A DNA stretch of 64,000 nt from Paracoccaceae bacterium (GCA_003567315.1 PWZT01000028.1:1-64000); one strand, 5' to 3'. Positions 29,655 through 39,487 are shown, numbered from the stretch's first letter. The notes: generated from the letters alone by a model not told the origin. Program-made: numbers and translations.

Positions 29655-29852
29655 ATGACCAACCCCTTGAGCTTTGATCCCCCCGAACAGGAAATCGTCA
29701 CCGCGATGCGCGTGTGCTGCGACGGGGGCGAAGGCGCGCTGGGGCATCCGCGCGTGTGGCTCTCGATCAGCCACGAGACCGGCATGGTGGAATGCCCCTA
29801 TTGCGACAAGCGCTTCATCCATGAGGACTGGGCGGATGACCACGCGGCCTGA
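29655..29852 (+). CDS. Zinc-finger (zf-CHCC, NDUFS6-like) protein
   Basis: A 65-residue protein with the Cys-His-Cys-Cys pattern of the zf-CHCC domain: VCCDGGEGALGHPRVWLSI, then CPYCDKRFI. The mitochondrial complex I subunit NDUFS6 carries the same domain and alphaproteobacteria have this small homologue. I start at ATG 29655 (MTNPLSFDPP); an in-frame ATG at 29637 would add six residues. The 3' end overlaps the convergent gene at 29798-30328 by 55 nt. Confidence 0.85.
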   Translation: MTNPLSFDPPEQEIVTAMRVCCDGGEGALGHPRVWLSISHETGMVECPYCDKRFIHEDWADDHAA

Positions 29853-30328
29853 GCGTCGCTGAGCAGCATCGGGGTCTCACCACACATCAGATCGCCATCG
29901 ATGCGGGTGCGGGTGCGGTCCAGAAACGGCTCGATATTCTCACCCGCCCAGGCCTGCACCCGCCCGAAACCGCTGATGATCCCCGTCCCGCGCGCAGTGC
30001 CAGTCTCGCTGTCCTGATAGTAATAAACGATCCGGCCCGCGAGCCCGTCCTCGCATTCAAAACGCGCGCGCCCGAATTGCAGCGTCTCGCCGACCGCCCA
30101 TTCGCCAGTGCATGCCACGCCCGTATTGGTCTCGCCTTCCAGCGTGCCTTCATTCCAGCCTATCGCGCGCCCCACGAAATAGACGCTTTCACCCGGCATG
30201 CAGGCGACAACGGGCGCGCAGCTTTGCGGGGATCCCGGGACATTTTCGCAATCGGGCAAGTCCAGCGCTTGCACCGGTGCGCAGAAAGCTATCGTCATCA
30301 GCACCGCCATTGGGTAGGACTTGCGCAT
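29798..30328 (-). CDS. Secreted protein of unknown function
   Basis: A 176-residue protein with a Sec signal (MRKSYPMAVLMTIAFCAPVQALDL). The mature part has six or seven cysteines (DCENVPGSPQSCAPVVACMPG, GVACTGEW, RFECEDG, LMCGETP), suggesting disulfides in the periplasm. A pattern of strands (ARFECEDGLAGRIVYYYQD) hints at a beta fold. I recognise no family. Its last 55 nt overlap the zinc-finger gene on the other strand. It is divergent from polA (60 bp). Confidence 0.75.
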   Translation of the reverse strand: MRKSYPMAVLMTIAFCAPVQALDLPDCENVPGSPQSCAPVVACMPGESVYFVGRAIGWNEGTLEGETNTGVACTGEWAVGETLQFGRARFECEDGLAGRIVYYYQDSETGTARGTGIISGFGRVQAWAGENIEPFLDRTRTRIDGDLMCGETPMLLSDAQAAWSSAQSSWMKRLSQ

Positions 30329-30388
30329 ATCGACCTCGCCGCGTCACAACGGTCGAGAGCTTAAGACAAGCGAGAGGGGCATCGCAAC

Positions 30389-33190
30389 ATGAGTTTCGGC
30401 AAGGGCAGCCATCTGCATCTGATTGACGGCTCGGCCTATATCTTCCGCGCCTATCACGCGCTGCCGCCGCTTACGCGCAAATCCGACGGGTTGCCAGTGG
30501 GCGCCGTGGCAGGCTTTTGCAACATGCTCTGGCGCTATCTGGGCGAGAATGGCGCGAGTGCGGATGCATCCACCCATGCCGCCGTGATCTTCGACTATTC
30601 CTCCAAGACCTTCCGCAACGACATTTACGACCAATACAAGGCCAACCGCCCCGAGCCGCCCGAGGATCTGCGGCCGCAATTCCCGCTCACGCGCGACGCG
30701 AGCCGCGCCTTCAACCTCGCGACCATCGAGATCGAGGATTACGAGGCCGATGACATCATCGCCACGCTCGCGCGGCAGGCGCGCGAGGCCGGGGGGCGGG
30801 TGACGATCATTTCCTCGGACAAGGATCTGATGCAGCTTGTGGGCGACGGAGTCGAGATGCTCGATGCGATGAAGAACAAGCGCATCGGGGTGGAAGAAGT
30901 GGTCGAGAAATTCGGCGTGGGCCCCGAGCGCGTGGTGGATGTGCAGGCGCTCGCAGGCGATTCGGTCGATAATGTGCCCGGTGCGCCGGGGATCGGGATC
31001 AAGACGGCCGCACTTCTGATCAATGATTTCGGCGATCTGGAAACGCTGCTGGAGCGTGCCGAAGAGATCAAGCAACCCAAGCGCCGCGCAACCCTTGTGG
31101 ATCATGCCGAACAGATCCGGATCTCCAAGCGGCTGGTGCTGCTCGACGATCAGACCCCGCTCGATTTCACGCTGGAGGATCTCGAGGTCCGCGCGCCCGA
31201 GGCGGACACGCTGCTGGGCTTTCTCAATGACATGGAGTTCCGCACGCTGACCCGCCGCGTGGCCGAGCATTTCGGCACCGAGCCCCCTGCCCTACCAGAC
31301 CCCGCGCCCACCGCGCAGGCAGAGGCGCAGGACGCCGAGCAACCGGCGTTTGCCGAGGCCGAATATCTCTGCATCCGCGATCTGGACGATCTGCGCGGCT
31401 GGATTGCCGAGATCGAGGAGTTGGGCCATGTCGCGGTCGATACCGAAACCACCTCGCTCGATGAGATGCGCGCGGAGCTTGTGGGGATCTCGCTTTGCGT
31501 GAGGCCCGGGCGCGCGGCCTATATCCCGCTACAGCATCGCGCGGGCGGGGGCGATCTTTTCGGCAGCACGGAACTGGTCGAGGGGCAGATCCCGCTCGAT
31601 GCCGCGCTGGATCTGCTCGGGCCGATGCTGGAAGACCCGGCGATCCTCAAGATCGGGCAGAACATGAAATATGACGCCAAGATCTTCGCGGGGCTCGGGA
31701 TCACGGTCGCGCCCATCGATGACACGATGCTGATGTCCTATGCGCTGCATGGGGGCCTGCACGGGCACGGGATGGACGCGCTCTCGGACCGCTACCTCAA
31801 CCACCAGCCCATCGCCATCAAAACGCTTCTGGGCGGCGGCAAATCCGCGATCACCTTCGACCGTGTGCCAATCGAGGAGGCCACGCGCTACGCCGCCGAG
31901 GATGCCGATATCACGCTGCGGCTGTGGCAGATGTTCAAGCCGCGCCTGCACGCCGCGCAGGTGACGCGCGTCTATGAAACGCTCGAGCGCCCGTTGGTGC
32001 CGGTACTTGCCGCGATGGAGCGGCATGGGATCAAGGTGGATCGCGACGCGCTTTCGCGCATGTCCAATGCCTTTGCGCAGAAGATGGCGGGGCTCGAGGC
32101 GGAGATCCACGAGCTTGCGGGCGAGACATTCAATGTGGGCTCGCCCAAGCAACTGGGCGAGATACTGTTCGACAAGATGTCGCTGGAGGGCGGCAAGAAG
32201 GGCAAGACCGGGGCCTATGCCACGGGGGCGGATGTGCTGGAGGATCTGGCCGCCGAAGGGCACGACCTGCCTGCCCGCGTGCTCGACTGGCGGCAACTTT
32301 CGAAACTGAAATCGACCTATACGGATGCGTTGCAGGACCATATCCACCCCGAGACTGGCCGCGTGCACACCTCTTATGTGATTACGGGGGCAGTGACGGG
32401 GCGACTTTCCTCGACTGATCCGAACCTGCAGAATATCCCGATCCGCTCTGAAGAAGGGCGGCGCATCCGTACTGCATTCGTGGCCGAGCCCGGCCACAAG
32501 CTGGTCGCGCTCGACTACAGCCAGATCGAGCTGCGGATCTTGGCCCATATCGCAGGGATCGACAGCCTGAAATCGGCCTTTCGCGAGGGGCAGGACATCC
32601 ATGCGATGACCGCCTCCGAGATGTTCGGTGTGCCGATGGAGGATATGACCTCGGAGGTCCGGCGCCGCGCCAAGGCGATCAATTTCGGGGTGATCTACGG
32701 AATTTCGGGCTATGGGCTTGCCCGCAACCTGCGCATTCCGCGCGCGGATGCGCAGGCTTTCATCGACACCTATTTCGAGCGTTTCCCCGGCATCCGCGCC
32801 TATATGGATGACACAGTGGCCTTCGCGAAAAAGGAAGGCCGGGTCGAGACGCTGTTCGGGCGGCGCATCCACACGCCCGAGATCAACGCCAAGGGCCCCG
32901 GCGCAGGCTTTGCGCGGCGTGCGGCGATCAATGCGCCGATACAGGGCACTGCGGCTGACATCATCCGCCGCGCGATGGTCCGTCTGCCGCAGGTGATTGA
33001 AGACCAGCCCGCGAAGATGCTGTTGCAGGTGCATGACGAGCTGGTGTTCGAGGTGGCGGAAGACGCAGTCGAGATTGTGATCGACCGGGTCCGCGAGGTG
33101 ATGGAGGCTGCCGCCGAGCCCGTGGTGAAGCTGAGCGTGCCGCTGGTGGTGGATGCGGGGGTGGGCGCCAGTTGGGCCGAGGCGCATTGA
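30389..33190 (+). CDS. polA: DNA polymerase I
   Basis: Full-length 933-residue Pol I for Okazaki-fragment maturation and repair. It has an N-terminal 5'-3' exonuclease domain (LHLIDGSAYIFRAYHALPPL, DYEADDIIATLAR, SSDKDLMQLVG), a 3'-5' proofreading domain whose first motif is intact (VAVDTETTSLDEM, about residue 350), and the polymerase domain with motif A ALDYSQIELRILAHIA (about 707), motif B RRRAKAINFGVIYGISGYGL (about 760) and motif C LLQVHDELVFEV (about 881). A dispersed-element copy follows the stop. Confidence 0.98.
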   Translation: MSFGKGSHLHLIDGSAYIFRAYHALPPLTRKSDGLPVGAVAGFCNMLWRYLGENGASADASTHAAVIFDYSSKTFRNDIYDQYKANRPEPPEDLRPQFPLTRDASRAFNLATIEIEDYEADDIIATLARQAREAGGRVTIISSDKDLMQLVGDGVEMLDAMKNKRIGVEEVVEKFGVGPERVVDVQALAGDSVDNVPGAPGIGIKTAALLINDFGDLETLLERAEEIKQPKRRATLVDHAEQIRISKRLVLLDDQTPLDFTLEDLEVRAPEADTLLGFLNDMEFRTLTRRVAEHFGTEPPALPDPAPTAQAEAQDAEQPAFAEAEYLCIRDLDDLRGWIAEIEELGHVAVDTETTSLDEMRAELVGISLCVRPGRAAYIPLQHRAGGGDLFGSTELVEGQIPLDAALDLLGPMLEDPAILKIGQNMKYDAKIFAGLGITVAPIDDTMLMSYALHGGLHGHGMDALSDRYLNHQPIAIKTLLGGGKSAITFDRVPIEEATRYAAEDADITLRLWQMFKPRLHAAQVTRVYETLERPLVPVLAAMERHGIKVDRDALSRMSNAFAQKMAGLEAEIHELAGETFNVGSPKQLGEILFDKMSLEGGKKGKTGAYATGADVLEDLAAEGHDLPARVLDWRQLSKLKSTYTDALQDHIHPETGRVHTSYVITGAVTGRLSSTDPNLQNIPIRSEEGRRIRTAFVAEPGHKLVALDYSQIELRILAHIAGIDSLKSAFREGQDIHAMTASEMFGVPMEDMTSEVRRRAKAINFGVIYGISGYGLARNLRIPRADAQAFIDTYFERFPGIRAYMDDTVAFAKKEGRVETLFGRRIHTPEINAKGPGAGFARRAAINAPIQGTAADIIRRAMVRLPQVIEDQPAKMLLQVHDELVFEVAEDAVEIVIDRVREVMEAAAEPVVKLSVPLVVDAGVGASWAEAH

Positions 33191-33204
33191 CGCGAGGCCG
33201 CATT

Positions 33205-33226
33205 GAGTATTTCTGGCAAGATGAAG
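33205..33226 (+). repeat. Dispersed 3'-end element, copy 4
   Basis: GAGTATTTCTGG then CAAGATGAAG, 14 bp after the polA stop and on the polA strand. It sits in the 43-bp gap converging with the adenine deaminase gene. No strong hairpin precedes this copy. Confidence 0.85.
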
Positions 33227-33233
33227 CCGCAGA

Positions 33234-34922
33234 TCAGATCAGTCTGAATTGATGGACATCGACCATGCCGCGATCGGTGATCTTGAGATGCGGGATCACG
33301 GGCAGCGCGATGAAGGCGAGTTGCAGGAAGGGCTCTTCAAGCGTGACGCCGAGCGAGATGGCCGCTGCGCGCAGGGCAGTGAGTTGGGCATGGACCTCCT
33401 CGTAGCTGTCGAGCGACATGAGGCCGGCGACAGGCAGCGGGAGTTCGGCGAGGATTTTTCCCTCATGCGCGACAACAAACCCGCCTTCGATTTCTGACAG
33501 GCGGTTTGCGGCGCAGGCGAGATCTGCGTAATCTGTGCCCACGGCGACGATATTGTGGTGATCATGCGCGACCGTCGCCGCAATCGCACCGCGCTGCAGC
33601 CCGAAGCCGCGCACGAAGCCAGTGGCGATATTGCCGTTCCGGCCATGGCGCTCGATCACGGCCACGCGGGCAAGGTCGCGCGCGGGATCGGGGCGTTTGT
33701 CGCCCTCCTGTGGCGCGATGGCCTCACGCAGATGCTCGGTGAGGATCTTGCCCTCCATGATGCCGATGACGGGCGTTTCCGGCGCATCGCCCGCGCAGCG
33801 GAAATCCTCTGGCCCGACTCTTGGCGCCTGCACGGAGTTGCGCGCAACTGGCGCGATGGTCTCGCGCGCCGCAAAGGCGTCCTCGGAGACGACCTGCCCG
33901 GCGCAAAGGACCAATGAGGCGCGGCACTGCGCCAGATCGGGCAAGGCCACGATATCGGCGCGTTTGCCCGGGGCGATCTGGCCGCGATCCTTCAGCCCGA
34001 AAGCTTCCGCCGCCGAAAGCGAGGCCGCGCGATAGACTGCAAGCGGGTCGCACCCCAGCGCGATCAGGGAGCGGATCATATGGTCGAGATGGCCATGTTC
34101 CGCGATATCGAGCGGGTTTCGGTCATCGGTGCACAGGCACATATAGGGCGCGGTCACCGGCGTCAGCAGCGGCGCGAGCGCGACCATGTCCTTGCTGACC
34201 GAACCTTCGCGGATCAGGCAGCGCAGGCCCTTTTGCAGCTTCTCGCGCGCCTCTTGTGCGCTGGTCGATTCGTGTTCGGTGCGGATGCCCGCCGTGACAT
34301 AGGCATTGAGGTCACGCCCCGACAGCAGCGGCGCATGCCCGTCGATATGGCGGCCCGCGAAAGCGTGGAGTTTCTCCATGCAGCCCGGATCGCGGTGGAT
34401 CACGCCGGGGAAATTCATGAACTCCGCAAGGCCGATGACCTGCGGGTGATCCGCGAGGGTCTGGAGCGCCGCCGCATCGAGCGCGGCACCTGCGGTTTCC
34501 ATATGCGTGGAGGGCACGCAGGAGGACAGGTTCACGCGGATATCCATGACCGTGCGCGTGGCGGCCTCGAGGAAATAGCGGATCCCGTCGAGCCCTGCGA
34601 CATTGGCAATCTCATGCGGGTCGCAGATCGCAGTGGTGACCCCGCGCGGGGCCACGCAGCGGTCGAATTCGAAGGGTGTTACCAGCGAGGATTCGATATG
34701 CAGATGCGTGTCGATGAAGCCCGGCACCAGCGTCTGGCCGGGCAGTTCGATCACCTCGCGGGCGTCATACTCCGCGCCAATGCCGACAATCACCCCCTCG
34801 CAGATGGCCACATCGCCTGCGATGCGCGCGCCGGTGACAGTGCAGAGCACGTCGGCCCCGCGCAGGACCAGATCGGCGTGTGTCTCGCCGCGCGCGGCGG
34901 CAATGCGTGTCTCGAGGCTCAT
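33234..34922 (-). CDS. ade: Adenine deaminase
   Basis: Ade hydrolyses adenine to hypoxanthine for purine salvage. The 562-residue protein of the amidohydrolase superfamily shows the metal site [32 protein letters not shown], the conserved [14 protein letters not shown] and [21 protein letters not shown], and C-terminal domain motifs [24 protein letters not shown]. Length matches the bacterial two-metal Ade family, which is distinct from the adenosine-deaminase-like adenine deaminases. Confidence 0.95.
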   Translation of the reverse strand: MSLETRIAAARGETHADLVLRGADVLCTVTGARIAGDVAICEGVIVGIGAEYDAREVIELPGQTLVPGFIDTHLHIESSLVTPFEFDRCVAPRGVTTAICDPHEIANVAGLDGIRYFLEAATRTVMDIRVNLSSCVPSTHMETAGAALDAAALQTLADHPQVIGLAEFMNFPGVIHRDPGCMEKLHAFAGRHIDGHAPLLSGRDLNAYVTAGIRTEHESTSAQEAREKLQKGLRCLIREGSVSKDMVALAPLLTPVTAPYMCLCTDDRNPLDIAEHGHLDHMIRSLIALGCDPLAVYRAASLSAAEAFGLKDRGQIAPGKRADIVALPDLAQCRASLVLCAGQVVSEDAFAARETIAPVARNSVQAPRVGPEDFRCAGDAPETPVIGIMEGKILTEHLREAIAPQEGDKRPDPARDLARVAVIERHGRNGNIATGFVRGFGLQRGAIAATVAHDHHNIVAVGTDYADLACAANRLSEIEGGFVVAHEGKILAELPLPVAGLMSLDSYEEVHAQLTALRAAAISLGVTLEEPFLQLAFIALPVIPHLKITDRGMVDVHQFRLI

Positions 34923-34982
34923 GGACCGCTCCCCTGTTGGATCGGCGCCACTGTGCCGCGCGCCTCACGGCGAGGCAAGGGC

Positions 34983-35591
34983 TCAGGCTGGCGCAGTGGT
35001 GCGCGCGCGCGCATGGAGGTCGTAATCCTCGGGGAACTTGGCCTCCAGTCGGGCGCGCAATTCCGGCGACAGGGTGATCTGCCAGTCAGGCGAGACATTG
35101 CGCTGCTCGAGCGTAATCGGGTGATCGAGCCGCGCGCCGAGCCAGTCAGTGAAGGCCGCCATCGCGTCATAGCGGAAGAGATGGTCAACCGTGGTGCCGC
35201 TCTGCGGGTGGATCAGGAAGCGCCAGGGGCGCCCGACCGCGGCATAGGGGGGTTGCGGGTCTGACAGATAGCCCTCGACGAACTGATCGAAGCTGAGCCC
35301 GCGTGTGCTGCGCGGCGTGCCATTGAGCCATGCCCCGTGGCGGAAGCGGAACCAGCTTCCCAGCCAGTCATCGAGCCTGCGGATGAGCGCGGTGGTCTCG
35401 GGGGGTGTATCGGTGAACATCAGGATGGCTTTTTCAACGCGCCATTTATAGCGCTGAAAGGTGCAGTGCTTCAGATTGGGATCATTCTGAAACACAATAT
35501 CGGCCTTGGGCGCCAGCGCATGCTCGATCGCAGTGCTGCCACTTTTGGGGGCGGCGAGAAAGACCAGCTTGTGTTTGTGAAAATAGAGCAT
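34983..35591 (-). CDS. Sulfotransferase-like protein
   Basis: The 202-residue product starts MLYFHKHKLVFLAAPKSGSTAIEHAL, resembling the 5'-phosphosulfate-binding loop (PKSGST) of PAPS-dependent sulfotransferases. Later it has FRFRHGAWLNGT and RFLIHPQSGTTVDHLFRYD. It is shorter than typical sulfotransferases and I cannot identify the 3'-phosphate-binding motif with confidence. ATG 35591 is preferred over a GTG at 35597 on ribosome-site spacing. It lies upstream of adenine deaminase and downstream of the glycosyltransferase gene on the same strand (58 bp), so it might modify the same polymer. Confidence 0.7.
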   Translation of the reverse strand: MLYFHKHKLVFLAAPKSGSTAIEHALAPKADIVFQNDPNLKHCTFQRYKWRVEKAILMFTDTPPETTALIRRLDDWLGSWFRFRHGAWLNGTPRSTRGLSFDQFVEGYLSDPQPPYAAVGRPWRFLIHPQSGTTVDHLFRYDAMAAFTDWLGARLDHPITLEQRNVSPDWQITLSPELRARLEAKFPEDYDLHARARTTAPA

Positions 35592-35649
35592 CCGCACCTC
35601 ATGTGAGCCTTACGATGGTTGTGCCACCCTCGCTTTGGTGCTGCAAGCC

Positions 35650-37593
35650 TCAGTGTGTGGGGCGCGCTACTGCAATAGCGTCGAAGCTCGCAGAGTGTTC
35701 GCCGTGCGAGGTCTTGTCCCAGTAGAATGGTGCGGAAATCAACTCCCAGAGCGCCTTGTATACCGCGAGCACGGCGAGCGGGAAATAACCATGCAGCGTG
35801 GGCAACCATAACCGCAGATGACGATGCCCGGAGCCGCGCAACGCAACATAGCCCACAGTCAGGGTCACGGCCTCGGACAGCACGAAGACCCCGATGAAGC
35901 CAACCATCACAGCGGTGCTGAACACTTCCTGCAACGGATGGCCGAGCCCCAGCAGCATGAGCCAGAAGGTCCACAGAAGCGGCGCGAGCATGAACTGGAC
36001 CAAAGTACCGAGAAACAGCACCTGGATGCCGAAGAATTTCCATGCGCCGAGTTGCTTCCAAAGCGCGTACGGATTGCGCATATGCACCAACCACGTGACA
36101 GCGTAGCCCTTCAACCATCGCGAGCGTTGCTTGACCCAGGGGATCGCGCGGCAATTCGCCTCTTCCAGAGTGACAGTGCCCAGAAGCTGCGTGTAATAGC
36201 CATGCCGTGCGAGCCGGATGCCGAGATCGGCGTCTTCGGTGACGTTATGCGCGTCCCAGCCACCGAGCTTTTCGAGAATATCGCGCCGGAAAAAGAGCGT
36301 GGTGCCGCCCAGCGGCACTGCAAGCCGCAGGCGCTGCATCCCGGGCAGGATAATGCGGAACCATGTGGCATATTCGATGGTGAAACAGCGCGACAGCCAG
36401 TTGCTGCGCGCATTGTAGAAGTCGAGCACGCCCTGCACGCAGGCGAGATTGGGCGGGCCGTTCTGGAAGCAGCGCACGACACGGTGGATCTGGTTGGGCT
36501 CGGGCGCGTCCTCGGCATCGTAGACGCCGATGATCGCGCCACGCGCAAACAGCATCGCATAGTTGAGCGCGCGCGGCTTGGTCTTGAGTGGCGCGTCGGG
36601 CACGACGACGACGCGCATCCAGCGCGGCAGATCCTCGCGGTCAAGCGCCGCACGGGTGGCGAGATCGTGTTCTTCCACCACCAGCAGGATATCGAGCAAT
36701 TCGCGCGGCCATGTCAGCCGCGAAAGCCGGTTGATGAGGCGCGGCAGGACGCGGGTTTCATGAAACAGCGGCACCAGCACGGTCACGATGGGCTGGCGTT
36801 GCGCCACGATGGTCTTGTCGGGGGGTGGCGCGCGGGGATCGGCCTGGTTGCGGTTCTGGGCCGCAAAAGCCGCAGCGACCTTGAGGCAGGAGGTCACCGC
36901 GAGGGTGAGGGTCGCCACCAGCGTCAGCACGAGCAATGTCTGCAACGGCGCCAGGATCGCCAGCGCGAGGATGACGACCAGCGCTGCGGCCAGGACATGG
37001 CCGAACCAGCGGCTTTGCATCCGTCGGCAGCTTTCCTTTTCGGCGACGCAGGTTTCGGCCCAGAGCTTGAGCCGGTTGCGCCGGGTTTTCAGCAGCGCTG
37101 CGACCAGATCGGCCTCGCTGGTGATGACCATCGCCACGCGGCCCAAACGTGCCTCGAGCATGGGCCGGGTCTGCTCGAACTCCGAGGGGCGGGCGCAGGC
37201 GATGATGGTGACATCGCCCGCACGCCGCAGCGGCAGGCATTTCAGGCTCAGGCATCGCGGCACGCCGACCCGGTCGATCAGGGCAGGATCGGGCATCGTG
37301 TCGGCGGTTAGCGAGATGAAGCTGGTGTCGTACTGACGCGCGAGCGCGGCGTTCAACTCGGCCTCGGTGACCAGATTGCGCGAGATCAGGAAATCGCCCA
37401 GATAACTGGCCTGACGCGACTGCGCTTCGAGCGCGCGCATCAGATCATCATGCGCGATGACCCCCATTTCCAGCAGGATATCGCCCAATTCCTTGCGCCG
37501 GGGCGCGTCCTTTCGGCGAACCACGAGCTGCAATAGCGGCCCGGAACCGCCGCCTGCTCGCCGGTGAGTGCCGAAAAACGCTGCCTGCCCCAT
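35650..37593 (-). CDS. Membrane family-2 glycosyltransferase with N-terminal MshEN (GspE-N) domain
   Basis: The 647-residue protein combines an N-terminal MshEN-type domain (about 30-165; ELGDILLEMGVIAHDDLMRALEAQ and YLGDFLISRNLVTEAELNAALARQ are its two repeats), two membrane helices (about 200-245), a GT2 catalytic domain (from about 270; IVTVLVPLFHETRVLPRLI, YDAEDAPEPNQ, TEDADLGIRL, and the QRSRW motif of processive synthases) and four or so C-terminal membrane helices. It probably makes or exports a polysaccharide. MshEN domains bind cyclic di-GMP, but here the key Arg of each repeat is Glu or Tyr, so binding is doubtful. Confidence 0.9.
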   Translation of the reverse strand: MGQAAFFGTHRRAGGGSGPLLQLVVRRKDAPRRKELGDILLEMGVIAHDDLMRALEAQSRQASYLGDFLISRNLVTEAELNAALARQYDTSFISLTADTMPDPALIDRVGVPRCLSLKCLPLRRAGDVTIIACARPSEFEQTRPMLEARLGRVAMVITSEADLVAALLKTRRNRLKLWAETCVAEKESCRRMQSRWFGHVLAAALVVILALAILAPLQTLLVLTLVATLTLAVTSCLKVAAAFAAQNRNQADPRAPPPDKTIVAQRQPIVTVLVPLFHETRVLPRLINRLSRLTWPRELLDILLVVEEHDLATRAALDREDLPRWMRVVVVPDAPLKTKPRALNYAMLFARGAIIGVYDAEDAPEPNQIHRVVRCFQNGPPNLACVQGVLDFYNARSNWLSRCFTIEYATWFRIILPGMQRLRLAVPLGGTTLFFRRDILEKLGGWDAHNVTEDADLGIRLARHGYYTQLLGTVTLEEANCRAIPWVKQRSRWLKGYAVTWLVHMRNPYALWKQLGAWKFFGIQVLFLGTLVQFMLAPLLWTFWLMLLGLGHPLQEVFSTAVMVGFIGVFVLSEAVTLTVGYVALRGSGHRHLRLWLPTLHGYFPLAVLAVYKALWELISAPFYWDKTSHGEHSASFDAIAVARPTH

Positions 37594-37664
37594 TGTCTCG
37601 TGCCCATACCCTGCCCCGGCATATGTGGCACGTAACCGGTAAACAAAAAGTTAATATGGCACGA

Positions 37665-38822
37665 TCAGGCCGGTTTGCGGGCGGCCATCGAGGCGGCGAA
37701 ACGCTCGAACAGGTAGAAGCTGTCCTGTGGGCCCGGGCTGGCCTCGGGGTGGTGCTGGACCGAAAACACCGGCTTGTCCTTGACGCGGATGCCGCAATTC
37801 GACCCGTCGAACAGCGAGATATGGGTCTCGACCACATCCGCAGGCAGGGTCTGGCTGTCCACGGCAAAGCCATGATTCATCGAGGTGATCTCGACCTTGC
37901 CGGTTTCGTAATCCTTCACCGGATGGTTCGCGCCGTGATGGCCGTGGTTCATCTTGACCGTGCGCGCACCAAGGGCAAGCGCGAGCATCTGGTGGCCCAG
38001 ACAGATGCCGAAGACCGGCAGATCGGCGGCCAGCACCTCGCGGATCATCGGCACGGCGTATTCCCCCGTCGCCGCCGGATCGCCCGGGCCGTTGGACAGG
38101 AACACCCCGTCAGGTTGCAACGCCAGCACATCCTCGGCGGTGGCGGTGGCGGGCAGTACGGTCACATCGCAGCCCGCCGAGGCGAGGCAGCGCAGGATAT
38201 TGCGCTTGGCCCCGTAATCGATGGCCACGACCTTGTGCTGCGGGGCACTCTGGCGGGTGTAGCCCTCGGGCCACGCCCAGCGCATCTCATCCCAGCGGTA
38301 GCTCTGCGCGCAGGTGACATCGCGCGCCAGATCGAGCCCGACAAGCCCGCTCCAGCCCCGCGCACGCGCCACCAGCGCCTCGATGTCGAAATTACCCTCG
38401 GGGTCATGCGCCAGTGCGACATGCGGCGCGCCCTGCTGGCGGATGGCACGGGTCAGGCGACGGGTATCGACGCCCCCGATGCAGATGCGCCCACGCTTGC
38501 GCAGCCAGCTCACCAGATCCTCGGCCGCGCGCCAGTTCGAGGGCGCCGTGGGATCCCATTTCACCACCATCCCGGCAGCGACCGGCTCGGCGGTTTCGTC
38601 ATCCTCGGGGTTCACCCCGACATTGCCGATATGCGGGAAGGTAAAGGTCACGATCTGCCCGGCATAGGAAGGGTCGGTCATGATCTCCTGATAGCCGGTC
38701 ATGGCCGTGTTGAAACACAGCTCTGCCACAGTCTCGCCCGTGGCCCCGAAGCCGCGACCGTGAAAGATGGTGCCATCGGCAAGGGCAAGGCAGGCTGTTG
38801 CTTTGGGCGATTGGGCAGACAT
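37665..38822 (-). CDS. carA: Carbamoyl-phosphate synthase, small (glutaminase) subunit
   Basis: CarA releases ammonia from glutamine for carbamoyl phosphate, used for arginine and pyrimidines. The 385-residue product has the N-terminal CPSase domain (LADGTIFHGRGFG, FNTAMTGYQEIMTDPSYAGQIV) and a class-I glutamine amidotransferase with nucleophile Cys in VFGICLGHQMLALALG and the C-terminal His-Glu pair (VQHHPEASPGPQDS). ATG 38822 has GGAGG upstream. carB is not in the window. It is divergent from the yqeY-like gene. Confidence 0.97.
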   Translation of the reverse strand: MSAQSPKATACLALADGTIFHGRGFGATGETVAELCFNTAMTGYQEIMTDPSYAGQIVTFTFPHIGNVGVNPEDDETAEPVAAGMVVKWDPTAPSNWRAAEDLVSWLRKRGRICIGGVDTRRLTRAIRQQGAPHVALAHDPEGNFDIEALVARARGWSGLVGLDLARDVTCAQSYRWDEMRWAWPEGYTRQSAPQHKVVAIDYGAKRNILRCLASAGCDVTVLPATATAEDVLALQPDGVFLSNGPGDPAATGEYAVPMIREVLAADLPVFGICLGHQMLALALGARTVKMNHGHHGANHPVKDYETGKVEITSMNHGFAVDSQTLPADVVETHISLFDGSNCGIRVKDKPVFSVQHHPEASPGPQDSFYLFERFAASMAARKPA

Positions 38823-38971
38823 GGGCGGGCCTCCATCGGATTTGCGCGCATCTCTAGGGCGCGCCGGGAGAAGAATCAAGCGACGCAACCACACGGCTTT
38901 GACGCCTTGTCGGCAGCAGGGCGCTTCGCTAGGATCGCGCGGTTGACCTCGCATCCCCGAAGGAGCCCCGA

Positions 38972-39430
38972 ATGTCCTTGCGCGACAAGATAACCAGCGA
39001 GTTGAAGGCCGCAATGAAGGCACGGGACACCAGGCGGCTGGCCACGCTGCGCCTGATCAACGCCGCGATCAAGGATCGCGAGATCGCGGCGCGGGGCGAT
39101 GAGGGGACCAATGGATTGTCCGATGCGGACCTCGTGGCCGTGCTCACGCGCATGGTCAAGCAGCGCCGCGATTCGGCGCGCGCCTATGAAGAGGCCGCGC
39201 GGCTCGATCTGGCAGAAACCGAACGCGCCGAGATCGAGGTGATCGAAAGCTTCCTGCCGCGCCAGTTGGACGAGGCGGAGATGGAGAAAGCGATTGAGGC
39301 CGTGATCGCCGAGACAGGCGCCAGCTCGGTGCGCGATATCGGCAAGGTGATGGGGCTGTTGAAGGCGCGCCATGCCGGGCAGATGGATTTCGGCAAGGCC
39401 GGCGCGCGGGTCAAGGCGCGGCTTGCCTGA
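38972..39430 (+). CDS. GatB/YqeY-domain protein
   Basis: The 152-residue protein matches the YqeY family: SLRDKITSELKAAMKARDTRRLATLRLINAAIKDREI, then MVKQRRDSARAYEEAARLDLAETERAEIEVIESFLPRQLDEAEME and MGLLKARHAGQMDFGKAGARVKARL. The fold is the tail domain of the GatB amidotransferase subunit, which contacts tRNA; the free-standing protein's role is unclear. carA-yqeY divergence is a common alphaproteobacterial arrangement, usually near dnaG. Confidence 0.93.
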   Translation: MSLRDKITSELKAAMKARDTRRLATLRLINAAIKDREIAARGDEGTNGLSDADLVAVLTRMVKQRRDSARAYEEAARLDLAETERAEIEVIESFLPRQLDEAEMEKAIEAVIAETGASSVRDIGKVMGLLKARHAGQMDFGKAGARVKARLA

Positions 39431-39487
39431 TCCACTCTGGAGCTGGGCGAAAACGCGCTATTTCCATCCGCAATCAACGGAGGGGAT

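Noticed and set aside
35818-37311. Plus-strand open frame (497 codons) antisense to the glycosyltransferase
   Set aside because: No recognised motif; the minus-strand gene has the QRSRW and membrane helices.
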